The position numbers and the translations under genes were made by a program. The notes beneath the pieces are model-generated. The model had not been told where the DNA came from and did no database searches. It saw only the letters and a list, made by a program, of their open reading frames with translations. Shown here piece by piece: positions 53,459 through 62,090 of a stretch of 64,000 nucleotides of DNA (positions within the stretch are counted from its first letter, which is position 1; the number at the start of each line of letters is the position of its first letter). Origin of the DNA: Candidatus Kapaibacterium thiocyanatum (GTDB lineage Bacteria; Bacteroidota; Ignavibacteria; Kapaibacteriales; Kapaibacteriaceae); the NCBI GenBank assembly GCA_001899175.1, contig MKVH01000002.1:223702-287701 (forward strand). Direction: 5' to 3'.

Positions 53459-56400
53459 ATGGAACATCACAAGAAATTTCCCATCACGTCGTGGGCGGTG
53501 GACAACAAGGTCACGATCTATGTTCTGACCGTGATCATCTCCATCCTCGGTGTGCTGACCTATATCCAGCTCCCGAAGGAACAGTTCCCCGATATCGTCG
53601 TACCGACCGTTCTCGTGACGACGATCAACGCGGGTACGTCTCCCACCGACGTCGAAAACCTGATCACGCGCCAGATCGAGAAGCAGATCAAGTCCGTCGC
53701 CGACGTCAAGAAGGTGACGAGCAACTCGATCCAGGATGCCTCGATCATCGTGGTCGAATTCAATACAGGTATCACGCCTACCATCGCGAAGCAGCGCGTG
53801 ACCGATGCCGTCGACCGCGCGAAGACCGACCTGCCGAACGATCTCACGCAAGGACCGGACGTCGCCGAAGTCGACTTCTCCGAATTCCCGATCATGTTCG
53901 TGAACATCGCCGGTAACGTCGGTCTGGACAACCTGAAGAACTATGCCGACGAACTTCAGGACAAGGTCGAATCGATGCGTGAAATCCGTCGTGCCGACAT
54001 CATCGGTGCTCTCGAAAAGGAAGTACGCGTCGACCTCGATCCGTACAAGATGCAGACGCTCAGCCTGTCCTTCGACGACGTATCCCGCGCCATCGGTGCC
54101 GAGAACGTCAACATTTCCGGCGGCGAACTCCTCAATAGCGGCGTGCGCCGGAACCTGCAGGTGAGCGGTGAATTCACGGACGTCGAGCAGATCAAGAACA
54201 TCGTCGTCCGCGGTGGCCGCGGCAACGCCGTCTATCTGCGCGACATCGCCAACGTCGTCGAGACCAACAAGGAACAGCAGAGCTACGCCCGTCTCAACGG
54301 CAAGTCCGTCGTCACGCTGAGTATCCTCAAGAAGGCCGGTGAGAACCTCATCGACGCTTCCGACAAGATCCAGAAGCTCGTCAAGGAGTACGCGGCGACG
54401 AAGTTGCCGCCCAACATCTCCATCGTCGTCACCAACGACATGTCCACGGCGACGCGGACGAACCTTGCGGACCTCATCAACACCATCATCATCGGCTTCC
54501 TGCTGGTGACGATCGTGCTCATGTTCTTCATGGGCGTGCAGAATGCCCTCTTCATCGGTCTGGCGACGCCGCTGTCGTCCTTCCTTGCCTTCCTCGTCAT
54601 GCCGGGTCTGGACTTCACGTTCAACATCGTCGTGACCTTCGCCTTCCTTCTCGCACTCGGCATCATCGTGGACGATGCCATCGTGGTGATCGAGAACACG
54701 CACCGTCTGCACACGAAGGAGGGGATCGACATCAAGACGGCAACGAAGTATGCTGCCGCCGAGGTGTTCGCACCGGTCGTGGCCGGTACGCTCACGACGC
54801 TCGCACCGTTCTTCCCGCTGCTCTTCTGGCCGGGTATCGTGGGCGAGTTCATGAAGTACCTGCCGGCGGTCCTCATCATCACGTTGACGGCGTCGCTCAT
54901 CGTGGCCTACATCATGAATCCGGTGTTCGCCGTCGACTTCATGGACAAGCCCACGCCCCGATTGACGAGCCGCAAGGTGATCATCCGTCTGCTCATCACG
55001 TTGCTCATCGCCGGGCTGGCCGCAACGTCGGGTGCCCTGGCAGTGGCTACGATCGCAATCCTCACGTTCGGCTTCTGGCTGCTCAACTACTACGTCCTCA
55101 CGCCCAAGCTCATCACGCCGTTCCAGCAGAAGCTGCTTCCGATGATCATGGACAGATATCGCGACGTCCTGCGCTGGGCGCTCAAGGGACGCCGTCCCTA
55201 TGCCATCATCTCCGGCATGATGGGACTGCTCGTGCTGACGATCATGGCCGCTGGCGTGGTCGGTATGGAAGTCGTCTTCTTCCCCGATGGCGATCCCAAC
55301 AATGCCTATGTCTACGTCAAGATGCCCATCGGTACGGATGCGGCGCAGACGGACTCCGTCGTCAAGATCGTCGAGAAACGCGTCGCCAAGGTGATCGAGA
55401 ACGACATGGACCTCGTCAAGTCGATGATCTCCAACGTCGGTATCGGTGCCGGCGATCCGCAGAATCCCGACCGTACGGTGGCTCCTCACAAGGGCAAGGT
55501 CACGGTGGCCTTCGTGGAATTCCAGGACCGTCATGGCAAGTCCACGGCGCAGTACCTGACGAAGTTTCGTGACGCGCTGAAGGACCTGGCAGGCGTGGAA
55601 ATCGCCGTTGAGAAGGATGCCAACGGTCCTCCGACGGGTAAGGCCATCAACATCGAGATCAGCGGCGACGACTTCGCGGAACTCGTCGCTCTCACGGGCA
55701 AGGTGAAGACGCTGCTCGTGGACTCCCTGCACGTCGGTGGCATCGAGAAGCTCAAGAGCGATCTCGAGCGGAGCAAGCCGGAGATCAGCGTCATCATCGA
55801 TCGCGAGAAGGCGAATCACGAAGGGATTTCCACGGCCCAGATCGGTATGGCCCTGCGTTCGGCACTCTATGGTGCCGAAGCAACCAAATTCCGAGAAGGG
55901 GAGGATGAATATCCCGTCCAGATCCGCGTGGCGGAAAGCATGCGCCACGACGTGGAAGCCATGATGAACCTGCCTCTTACGTTCCGTGAGATGAGCTCGG
56001 GACTGTTGCGTCAGATTCCGATCTCGAGCGTCGCTACGGTCAAGTACTCGTCGACGTTCGCCGGTATCAACCGGAAGAACCAGAAGCGTGTGGTGACGCT
56101 CAGCTCGAACGTCCTCCAGGGCTTCAACGCCAACGAGGTCAACCAGCACATCACCGAAGCCATCAAGGGAATGGACATTCCCGAAGGCTATGACATCAAG
56201 CAGACGGGCGAGCAGGAAGACCAGGCCGAATCGGCCCAGTTCCTTTCGATCGCCTTCCTCGTGGCCGTGATGCTCATCTTCCTCGTCATGGTCATGCAGT
56301 TCAACTCCGTCGCGAAGCCGCTGCTGATTCTCTCCACGGTATCGATGAGCTTGATCGGTGTTCTCATCGGCTTCATGCTCTTCGATATCACGTTCTCCAT

Positions 56401-56848
56401 CGTGATCACCGGCGTGGGGATCATCGCCCTCGGTGGTATCGTAGTGCGGAACGGTATCGTGCTCGTGGACTTCACGGACCTGCTGAAGAGCCAGGGATGG
56501 AGAACACGCCGCGCCATCATCGAAGGTGGGGCCATCCGTTTCAATCCCGTCATCCTGACGGCATCGGCGACGATCTTCGGTCTGATTCCGCTGGCCATCG
56601 GCTTCAACATCGACTTCTGGGCGTTGTTGAGCTTCCAGGATCCGCACTTCCACATCGGTAGCGACAGCGCCGCGATGTGGGGACCCCTGGCATGGGCCGT
56701 CGTCTTCGGTCTCAGCTTCGCCACGTTCCTCACGCTCGTCGTGGTACCGTGCCTGTACTTCGCACTCTATACCTTCAACTTGCGTTCGGCTCGCCGACGT
56801 CTGCGCCGCCGGATCAGGGAAGGACTCCACAATCCGGCCGGCCACTGA
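53459..56848 (+). CDS. RND-family efflux transporter permease (AcrB/HAE1-like)
   Basis: This is the proton-driven inner-membrane pump of the tripartite system. The 1129 residues are somewhat longer than the 1030-1050 of AcrB. Twelve helices in two halves are visible. PKEQFPDI near the N-terminus, GIIVDDAIVVIENTHR with the proton-relay Asp pair in TM4, and GGIVVRNGIVLVDFTDL in TM10-11 are signature segments. The final helices contain an extra stretch around FNIDFWALLSFQDPHFHIGSD not seen in AcrB. The substrate is unknown. Confidence 0.95.
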   Translation: MEHHKKFPITSWAVDNKVTIYVLTVIISILGVLTYIQLPKEQFPDIVVPTVLVTTINAGTSPTDVENLITRQIEKQIKSVADVKKVTSNSIQDASIIVVEFNTGITPTIAKQRVTDAVDRAKTDLPNDLTQGPDVAEVDFSEFPIMFVNIAGNVGLDNLKNYADELQDKVESMREIRRADIIGALEKEVRVDLDPYKMQTLSLSFDDVSRAIGAENVNISGGELLNSGVRRNLQVSGEFTDVEQIKNIVVRGGRGNAVYLRDIANVVETNKEQQSYARLNGKSVVTLSILKKAGENLIDASDKIQKLVKEYAATKLPPNISIVVTNDMSTATRTNLADLINTIIIGFLLVTIVLMFFMGVQNALFIGLATPLSSFLAFLVMPGLDFTFNIVVTFAFLLALGIIVDDAIVVIENTHRLHTKEGIDIKTATKYAAAEVFAPVVAGTLTTLAPFFPLLFWPGIVGEFMKYLPAVLIITLTASLIVAYIMNPVFAVDFMDKPTPRLTSRKVIIRLLITLLIAGLAATSGALAVATIAILTFGFWLLNYYVLTPKLITPFQQKLLPMIMDRYRDVLRWALKGRRPYAIISGMMGLLVLTIMAAGVVGMEVVFFPDGDPNNAYVYVKMPIGTDAAQTDSVVKIVEKRVAKVIENDMDLVKSMISNVGIGAGDPQNPDRTVAPHKGKVTVAFVEFQDRHGKSTAQYLTKFRDALKDLAGVEIAVEKDANGPPTGKAINIEISGDDFAELVALTGKVKTLLVDSLHVGGIEKLKSDLERSKPEISVIIDREKANHEGISTAQIGMALRSALYGAEATKFREGEDEYPVQIRVAESMRHDVEAMMNLPLTFREMSSGLLRQIPISSVATVKYSSTFAGINRKNQKRVVTLSSNVLQGFNANEVNQHITEAIKGMDIPEGYDIKQTGEQEDQAESAQFLSIAFLVAVMLIFLVMVMQFNSVAKPLLILSTVSMSLIGVLIGFMLFDITFSIVITGVGIIALGGIVVRNGIVLVDFTDLLKSQGWRTRRAIIEGGAIRFNPVILTASATIFGLIPLAIGFNIDFWALLSFQDPHFHIGSDSAAMWGPLAWAVVFGLSFATFLTLVVVPCLYFALYTFNLRSARRRLRRRIREGLHNPAGH

Positions 56849-56874
56849 GCCGACTGCGATCGGTCGAAATGAAG

Positions 56875-56909
56875 AAGCCCGTCCGGATCGTCGATCCGGA
56901 CGGGCTTTT
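56875..56909 (+). terminator. Rho-independent terminator of the efflux operon
   Basis: AAGCCCGTCCGGATCG (56875-56890) and its exact complement (56892-56907) flank a single T, giving a very stable hairpin; the tip must open to form the loop. TTTT spans its end at 56906-56909. It is 26 bases after the RND stop. Confidence 0.88.
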
Positions 56910-56974
56910 CGTATCGGGCATTTCGTATTCGGAGGGAAGACCCGAAATCGTGAGGATACCAAGCCCCGGCGTCC

Positions 56975-57505
56975 TCATTCCTTCCTGAAGTCGAGCGACG
57001 CCGAGTTCAGACAGTAGCGCAGACCCGTCGGTTTCGGGCCGTCATCGAAGACATGGCCGAGATGGGCTTCGCATCGTGCGCAGAGAACTTCGGTGCGTTC
57101 GGGAATCAGCGAGTTGTCGGGTCGAAGGATGACGTTCTCCTTCGCGATGGGATCGAAGAAGCTCGGCCAGCCCGTACCGGATTCGAATTTCGTCGTCGAC
57201 CTGAACAGTTCGGTGCCGCAGCAGCGGCAGGTGTAGATGCCTTTCTCGTGGTTGTCCCAGTACTTTCCCGTGAAGGCGCGCTCCGTACCTTTCTTGCGTG
57301 CGATACGGAACTCTTCGGGGGAAAGCTCCTTCATCCATTCCTCGTCGGTCTTGACGATCTTGTTCATGACGGTCACCGTATTGGTTTTGGTAGAATAGAT
57401 CCTGACGGAGGAACCGTGGCTCCGAGCGGTACCGGATTCCCCTCCAGTGCATGCCGTCGTCACGAGAAAGAGTGCCATGATACCGGCATTCATTCGTATC
57501 ATCAT
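56975..57505 (-). CDS. msrB: Peptide-methionine (R)-S-oxide reductase, lipoprotein form
   Basis: MsrB reduces methionine-R-sulfoxide in oxidised proteins. The 176 residues from the ATG at 57505 begin with a signal peptide ending in the lipobox VTTAC, so the enzyme should act in the envelope. The core has SPEEFRIARKKGTERAFTGKYWDN, zinc-binding CRCC and CARC pairs, ESGTGWPSFF, GHVFDDGP and the catalytic Cys in LRYCLNSASL. AGGTG lies about seven bases before the start. It follows truA by 22 bases on the same strand. Confidence 0.93.
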   Translation of the reverse strand: MMIRMNAGIMALFLVTTACTGGESGTARSHGSSVRIYSTKTNTVTVMNKIVKTDEEWMKELSPEEFRIARKKGTERAFTGKYWDNHEKGIYTCRCCGTELFRSTTKFESGTGWPSFFDPIAKENVILRPDNSLIPERTEVLCARCEAHLGHVFDDGPKPTGLRYCLNSASLDFRKE

Positions 57506-57527
57506 CGGTGCACCTGTGGAATTGTGA

Positions 57528-58301
57528 TCAAAGCGTGATGAGTGGCCGCACGGGTGGGGGTGGTCCTTCCTCGTAGAGGACATGGTCGAGGAAGAGTCCC
57601 GACGGTGGTGCCGTCGACGTGGCCGGCAACGTGGAATGACTGCGCAGAAGGCCTGCGATGGTGTCCGGTGTCGTGGTTCCGCGTCCTGCTTCGACGATCA
57701 TCCCCACCATCTGACGTACCATCTTCCACAGGAAGTGTGATCCACGGATACGGATCACCAGCATCTGACCCATTTCATGCAGCGAGCATTCCTGAAGTTC
57801 CACTGTCGTCGACTTTTCGTCGGGATCGTCGGCCGTGAACGACCGGAAGTCATGGAAACCCTGGAAGACACCGCAGGCCTGATGCATCGCATCGGCGGAC
57901 AGACGATCCTTCACCCACCATACGTACCGTTTACCGAAGGCCGTCCTGCGTTGGGCGATCTGGTAGAGATAGCCACGGGAGACGGCGTGATGGCGTGCAT
58001 GGAAGCGGGGATGCGCCTTGGCGACGTCGATCACGTTGATATCGGCCGGCAATGTGTCGTTGATGCGCATGCGGAGGATGTGAGGAGCGAGCTGCGTCGC
58101 GATCTCGAGGTGGGCGACCTGGGCCAGGGCGTGGACACCGGCATCCGTGCGTCCCGAGCCCATGAATTCGAATCTGTCGGTGTTCGTCGCCTCCCCGATG
58201 GCACGCATCAGCTCACCCTGAACTGTCCGTGCATTCTTCTGTACCTGCCAACCGGAGTATCGCGTACCTTCGTACTCGATCGTTATCATGAATCTTGCCA
58301 T
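57528..58301 (-). CDS. truA: tRNA pseudouridine(38-40) synthase
   Basis: TruA makes pseudouridine at positions 38-40 of the tRNA anticodon stem. The 257 residues include YEGTRYSGWQVQ near the N-terminus, the catalytic Asp in SGRTDAGVHA, SRGYLYQIA, and SHFLWKMVRQMVGMIVE. The ATG at 58301 has AGG about ten bases upstream; 58289 is an alternative. It is divergent from the Nudix gene and upstream of msrB in a two-gene operon. Confidence 0.95.
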   Translation of the reverse strand: MARFMITIEYEGTRYSGWQVQKNARTVQGELMRAIGEATNTDRFEFMGSGRTDAGVHALAQVAHLEIATQLAPHILRMRINDTLPADINVIDVAKAHPRFHARHHAVSRGYLYQIAQRRTAFGKRYVWWVKDRLSADAMHQACGVFQGFHDFRSFTADDPDEKSTTVELQECSLHEMGQMLVIRIRGSHFLWKMVRQMVGMIVEAGRGTTTPDTIAGLLRSHSTLPATSTAPPSGLFLDHVLYEEGPPPPVRPLITL

Positions 58302-58320
58302 GTACAAACCTACGAAGACC

Positions 58321-58887
58321 ATGAACGGTGAGCGTGCCAGAAATGAACTTCTTTCCTCCCTGGGTGAATACCGGAGCCGCTATCCGGAAGAAGGGGAGGT
58401 CGTGGACAGGGTGATGGAGTTCGTATCCAGAGAACCCGGATGTTTCGAACGGAGTACGGCCGAAGGCCATATCACGGGCTCGGCATGGGTCGTCGATCCG
58501 TCGGGAGAGCGCACCCTGCTCACGCATCATCGCAAGCTCGGCAAGTGGCTCCAGCTCGGAGGTCATGCCGATGGCGATGGAAACGTCCTGCGCGTGGCCG
58601 TCACGGAAGCCCGTGAGGAGTCGGGCATCGACGACTACGAGGCCGTGACCGACGATATCTTCGATGTGGACGTCCATCCCATTCCTGCACGCGGCAGCGA
58701 CGCGGGCCACCTGCACTTCGACGTCCGTTACGCATTGCGTGCGGGGCATACGGACCATGTGGTGAGCGGCGAGTCGCACGACCTCGCATGGGTGCCGATT
58801 CGGGAACTGGAACGCTATACGACGGAAGACTCGATGCTGCGGATGGCCCGGAAGTGGCTGGAACTCAGCGCGTCTCAACGGACCTGA
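58321..58887 (+). CDS. Nudix hydrolase with divergent Nudix box
   Basis: This is probably a pyrophosphohydrolase acting on a nucleotide or similar compound; 188 residues. The Nudix motif reads GHADGDGNVLRVAVTEAREESGI at about residues 80-103. Against GX5EX7REUXEEXGU it keeps both Glu of the EExG core but has Gly for the first Glu and Thr for the Arg. LLTHHRKLGKWLQLGGH precedes it, as in a group of short Nudix proteins of uncertain substrate. ATGs at 58288 and 58300 are also in frame but lie inside the start region of truA. The 3' end overlaps the downstream minus-strand gene by 23 bases. Confidence 0.85.
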   Translation: MNGERARNELLSSLGEYRSRYPEEGEVVDRVMEFVSREPGCFERSTAEGHITGSAWVVDPSGERTLLTHHRKLGKWLQLGGHADGDGNVLRVAVTEAREESGIDDYEAVTDDIFDVDVHPIPARGSDAGHLHFDVRYALRAGHTDHVVSGESHDLAWVPIRELERYTTEDSMLRMARKWLELSASQRT

Positions 58888-60121
58888 TGCGGTCCCGGGC
58901 ATCGGCGACGGCCTGGCGTGCCGTCTTCTTCCGATAGATGGCCATCATCACCTCTTCCTCGAAGATCCGCTCTGCATCGAGAAAGTGGACGCTCTGTTCG
59001 ATGGAGGGTGCCTGTTCGACGGCATCGCAGAAAGCGATGGCATTGGCGTCCTGGAGGCGTTCACGCATTGTATCGAGCGCCTGCCTGCCGGCGGGTACTC
59101 CCGCATCCGGTATGGCTTCGCAGAAGGCCAGAGCGGTGTTGTCGCTCGTAAGGTAGTCGATGAGGAGCATCGCCTCGTGCCGATGCACGGACGCATTGCT
59201 TACGGCGAGATAGTCGCCGCTGAGAATGCTCCCGTGGTGAGCCGTAGCGATATCGGTGAGAGGGAAGATTCCGTCGAGGACGGTGAACGATGCGGACCGT
59301 CCGGTCCGCGCGGCCGAAGCCAGTATCCATGCACCACTGACCCATACACCGACGTCGCCACGGACGAAGCGTTCGTCCAGGTTCCGTGACGACTCGTTGA
59401 TGCCATAGTCGCAGAACGAGACGTAGCGTTCGAGCGCCACGACTGCACTGTCGTCCAGCGTGGACCAATATGGTCTGGACAGGAAGGCCTTGCTGCCTCC
59501 GGCGATCATGAAGGGCAGTACGCGTTTCATGACGTTATGCGGTTCGTTGCTCGCGATACCGAATCCGTAGCGGCCCCGGGCAGGGTCGTGATAGGCACGT
59601 ATAACGTCCAGCATCGTCTTTCCTGACCTGGCCTCGTGCAATGTCGTCTGCATCATGAGGGCCCGCGTATTGACGACCCATGGAAGAGCAACCGTCGAGT
59701 CTCCGAAGATGCCCCCACTACGTGCTCCGGGCAGGAAGCGGTCGGCGTTGTCATCGGACAATCTGCCGAGGACACCGGCTGCGGCGAACTGCGGAATCCA
59801 TTCCATGCCGATGTGGACGACGTCGGGCGGATTACCCGAATTGAAGGCGAGCTGGAGTTTGGCCTTGCCGTCGGACCATTGCAGTTCCGTGAGTTCGACG
59901 ACGACGAAGGGATGCTTGCGCTGGAAGTCCGCGATCTGCTGTTGCAGGACGGCGCGTTGTGCCGGTTCGGACCAGAAATGCCAGAGTCTCAGGACGGTAC
60001 GTTCACCGTTCGAGGCATCGCCGTCACCGCAGCCAGTCAGGATACAGACGAGGATACCGAGGAAGAGCAGGATCGGGGCCGGGGATACGGCAATACCGGA
60101 ACGGTGTCGATGTGGATGCAT
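58865..60121 (-). CDS. Sugar-type ABC transporter substrate-binding lipoprotein, orphan
   Basis: This is a family 1 extracellular solute-binding protein of 418 residues. A signal peptide ends in the lipobox ILTGC near residue 29. The mature protein has VLRLWHFWSEPAQRAVL, GNPPDVVHIGMEWIPQFAAAGVL and a SGAWILASAARTGR segment, as in sugar-binding SBPs. No ABC permease or ATPase gene lies anywhere in the window, so its partners must be elsewhere or absent. The ATG at 60121 was chosen because the lipobox then sits at a normal distance. It lies 40 bases downstream of the PBP2 gene. Confidence 0.88.
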   Translation of the reverse strand: MHPHRHRSGIAVSPAPILLFLGILVCILTGCGDGDASNGERTVLRLWHFWSEPAQRAVLQQQIADFQRKHPFVVVELTELQWSDGKAKLQLAFNSGNPPDVVHIGMEWIPQFAAAGVLGRLSDDNADRFLPGARSGGIFGDSTVALPWVVNTRALMMQTTLHEARSGKTMLDVIRAYHDPARGRYGFGIASNEPHNVMKRVLPFMIAGGSKAFLSRPYWSTLDDSAVVALERYVSFCDYGINESSRNLDERFVRGDVGVWVSGAWILASAARTGRSASFTVLDGIFPLTDIATAHHGSILSGDYLAVSNASVHRHEAMLLIDYLTSDNTALAFCEAIPDAGVPAGRQALDTMRERLQDANAIAFCDAVEQAPSIEQSVHFLDAERIFEEEVMMAIYRKKTARQAVADARDRIRSVETR

Positions 60122-60161
60122 ACCTGATATCCAGTTGCCGTGCATATGGTAACGAACGTTG

Positions 60162-62090
60162 TTATTCCCTGTTCGTCGTACGCGCCTCGCTGATCGTGAC
60201 ACCGAACGGACCCCTGGGCGCCGGGGCAGGTAATGCGGGCTTGCTGCCGTCCTTCTGTCCCGATCCGGCTGGCCCACCGGCCTGCTTCACCCACGTACTG
60301 TCCCGTTTGACGTCTTCCGGCCACTTGTTCAGGAAGAACTTCTCAAGCAGCTTGCGTACGATGGGAGCGGCCACCACGCCACCGAAGCCACCGCGTTCGA
60401 CCGTCACGACGAGGGCGATGCGGGGATTGTCCTTCGGGGCGAAACATACGAACCATCCCTGGTCCCCCTGCTTGGTTTCGGCCGTCCCGGTCTTGCCGCA
60501 GACGTCGAAGCCGGGGACGTCTGCTATGCGGGCCGTACCGTTGGTCACGACCTGACGCATGGCGTTCTTGACCGTCTTGAAGTGGCGATTTTCGATCGGA
60601 ATCTTCTGCGAGTCGTAGGAAACGTTCTGTCGCTGCTTGAGCTGCTTGTTGTACATGGCGCGCACGGCATGGGGCTGATACAGCGTTCCTTCGTTGGCGA
60701 TAGCGGCGATGTAGGTCACCATCTGAAGTGGTGTGACCTGTACCTCTCCCTGACCGATACCCCAGTTCACGAGGGCGTAGTTCGTCCATCCACGTTCGCC
60801 GTAGGCCTTGTTCATGTAGGCACGTGAGGGCAGGATGCCGCGCGCTTCTTCCGTGATGTCGGCACGGGTCTTCTGTCCGAACCCGAACATCGAACCGTAC
60901 TGATGGAAACGCTCGACGCCGAGCTTGACGGCGATCTGGTTGAAGAAGGCGTTGCAGGACGAGGCGATGGCGCGGTTGACGTCGATGGCCCCGTGGACCC
61001 CGCCGTGGCATTTGCACGTGCGGTTGCCGAAGGTGAAGCCGCCTGCGCAGTAGAGCGTGCTCTTGTCCGTGATGATCCCTTCCTGCAGGCCTGCGAGGGC
61101 CATGAGTGGTTTCCACGTCGAACCCGGCGGATAGATCGGCATGCTGACGCGGTTGAAGAGGGGAACGCCCTTGTCGTCGTGGATCTGGTTGTAGTAGGTA
61201 CGGGACGTCTTGCCGGTGAAACTGCGGAGGTCGAAGTCCGGCTTGCTCACGTAGGCCAGGATCTCGCCGTTATTGGGATCGAGGGCCACGACCCCGCCCG
61301 TATGGCCGGCCATGAGCTTCTCGGCGAGCTCCTGCAGCTCGATGTCGAGCCCGAGATAGAGGTCCGACCCTTCGAGTGCGGCCTGGTCGCTCTTGCCGTC
61401 GTTGAAGCTGGCCACGCGTTGGCCGGACTTGTTCACGGCTACGAACTGGAAGCCCTTGGTTCCGCGGACGAAGGGCTCGTAGGCTTTCTCGAGACCGGTC
61501 TGGCCCGTCACGTCTCCGGGGTCGTAGGAATCGCCGAGGCTCTTCAGTTGCCATTCACTGACTTCGCGCGTATAGCCGAGGAGGTGGGCCGCGTTGCCGT
61601 CGAAGGCATAAAGGCGCTTCGGGTCGATGATGATATCCACGCCCGGCAGGTCGTCACGCTGCTCCTCGATGGCGCTGATGACTTCGAATCCGACGTCACG
61701 TCCGCTCGGAATCTTGGCGGCGGCGAACTTGTTGAACGTGGCGGCCTTGCGTACTTCCTGCCAGATCTGGGCCTGGGGAACACCCAGGACGGCCGAAAGG
61801 TGCCTGCACGATTCGTCGTTGAATTCGTATGGGGTGACGGTGACCGAGAAGCCCGGTGCGTTCTGCACGATGTAGTGGCCGTTCCTGTCGATCATGTTCC
61901 CGCGGAACGGCTCGATCTTGACCTGCTTGATAGCCTGGGTTTCGGCCTTGACGCGATAGACGTTACCCTGGATGATCTGCAGATAGGCCAGCCGTCCCAC
62001 ATAGACGATGGCCATGGAGAACACCAGCCATAAGAAGATGCGTTGACGCAGGGGGGAGCCGAACCCGCTACCGTCAGATACGGTTGTCAT
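60162..62090 (-). CDS. mrdA: Penicillin-binding protein 2
   Basis: PBP2 is the transpeptidase of the elongation machinery of peptidoglycan synthesis. The 642 residues have one N-terminal helix (about 16-36), a dimerisation domain with IEPFRGNMIDRNG, and the penicillin-binding domain. The active-site motifs are STWK in YPPGSTWKPLMAL, SSCN, and CGKTGTAE. The C-terminal tail is Pro/Ala/Lys-rich. The ATG at 62090 lies inside the end of the O-antigen-ligase-type gene by 17 bases. The usual partners mreC, mreD and rodA are not seen here. Confidence 0.94.
   Translation of the reverse strand: MTTVSDGSGFGSPLRQRIFLWLVFSMAIVYVGRLAYLQIIQGNVYRVKAETQAIKQVKIEPFRGNMIDRNGHYIVQNAPGFSVTVTPYEFNDESCRHLSAVLGVPQAQIWQEVRKAATFNKFAAAKIPSGRDVGFEVISAIEEQRDDLPGVDIIIDPKRLYAFDGNAAHLLGYTREVSEWQLKSLGDSYDPGDVTGQTGLEKAYEPFVRGTKGFQFVAVNKSGQRVASFNDGKSDQAALEGSDLYLGLDIELQELAEKLMAGHTGGVVALDPNNGEILAYVSKPDFDLRSFTGKTSRTYYNQIHDDKGVPLFNRVSMPIYPPGSTWKPLMALAGLQEGIITDKSTLYCAGGFTFGNRTCKCHGGVHGAIDVNRAIASSCNAFFNQIAVKLGVERFHQYGSMFGFGQKTRADITEEARGILPSRAYMNKAYGERGWTNYALVNWGIGQGEVQVTPLQMVTYIAAIANEGTLYQPHAVRAMYNKQLKQRQNVSYDSQKIPIENRHFKTVKNAMRQVVTNGTARIADVPGFDVCGKTGTAETKQGDQGWFVCFAPKDNPRIALVVTVERGGFGGVVAAPIVRKLLEKFFLNKWPEDVKRDSTWVKQAGGPAGSGQKDGSKPALPAPAPRGPFGVTISEARTTNRE

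Noticed and set aside
53249..56962. A 1237-codon minus-strand open frame opposite the RND pump
   Set aside because: It is antisense to an obvious RND permease and has the same Asp/His/Arg-rich shadow composition, with no fold signal.
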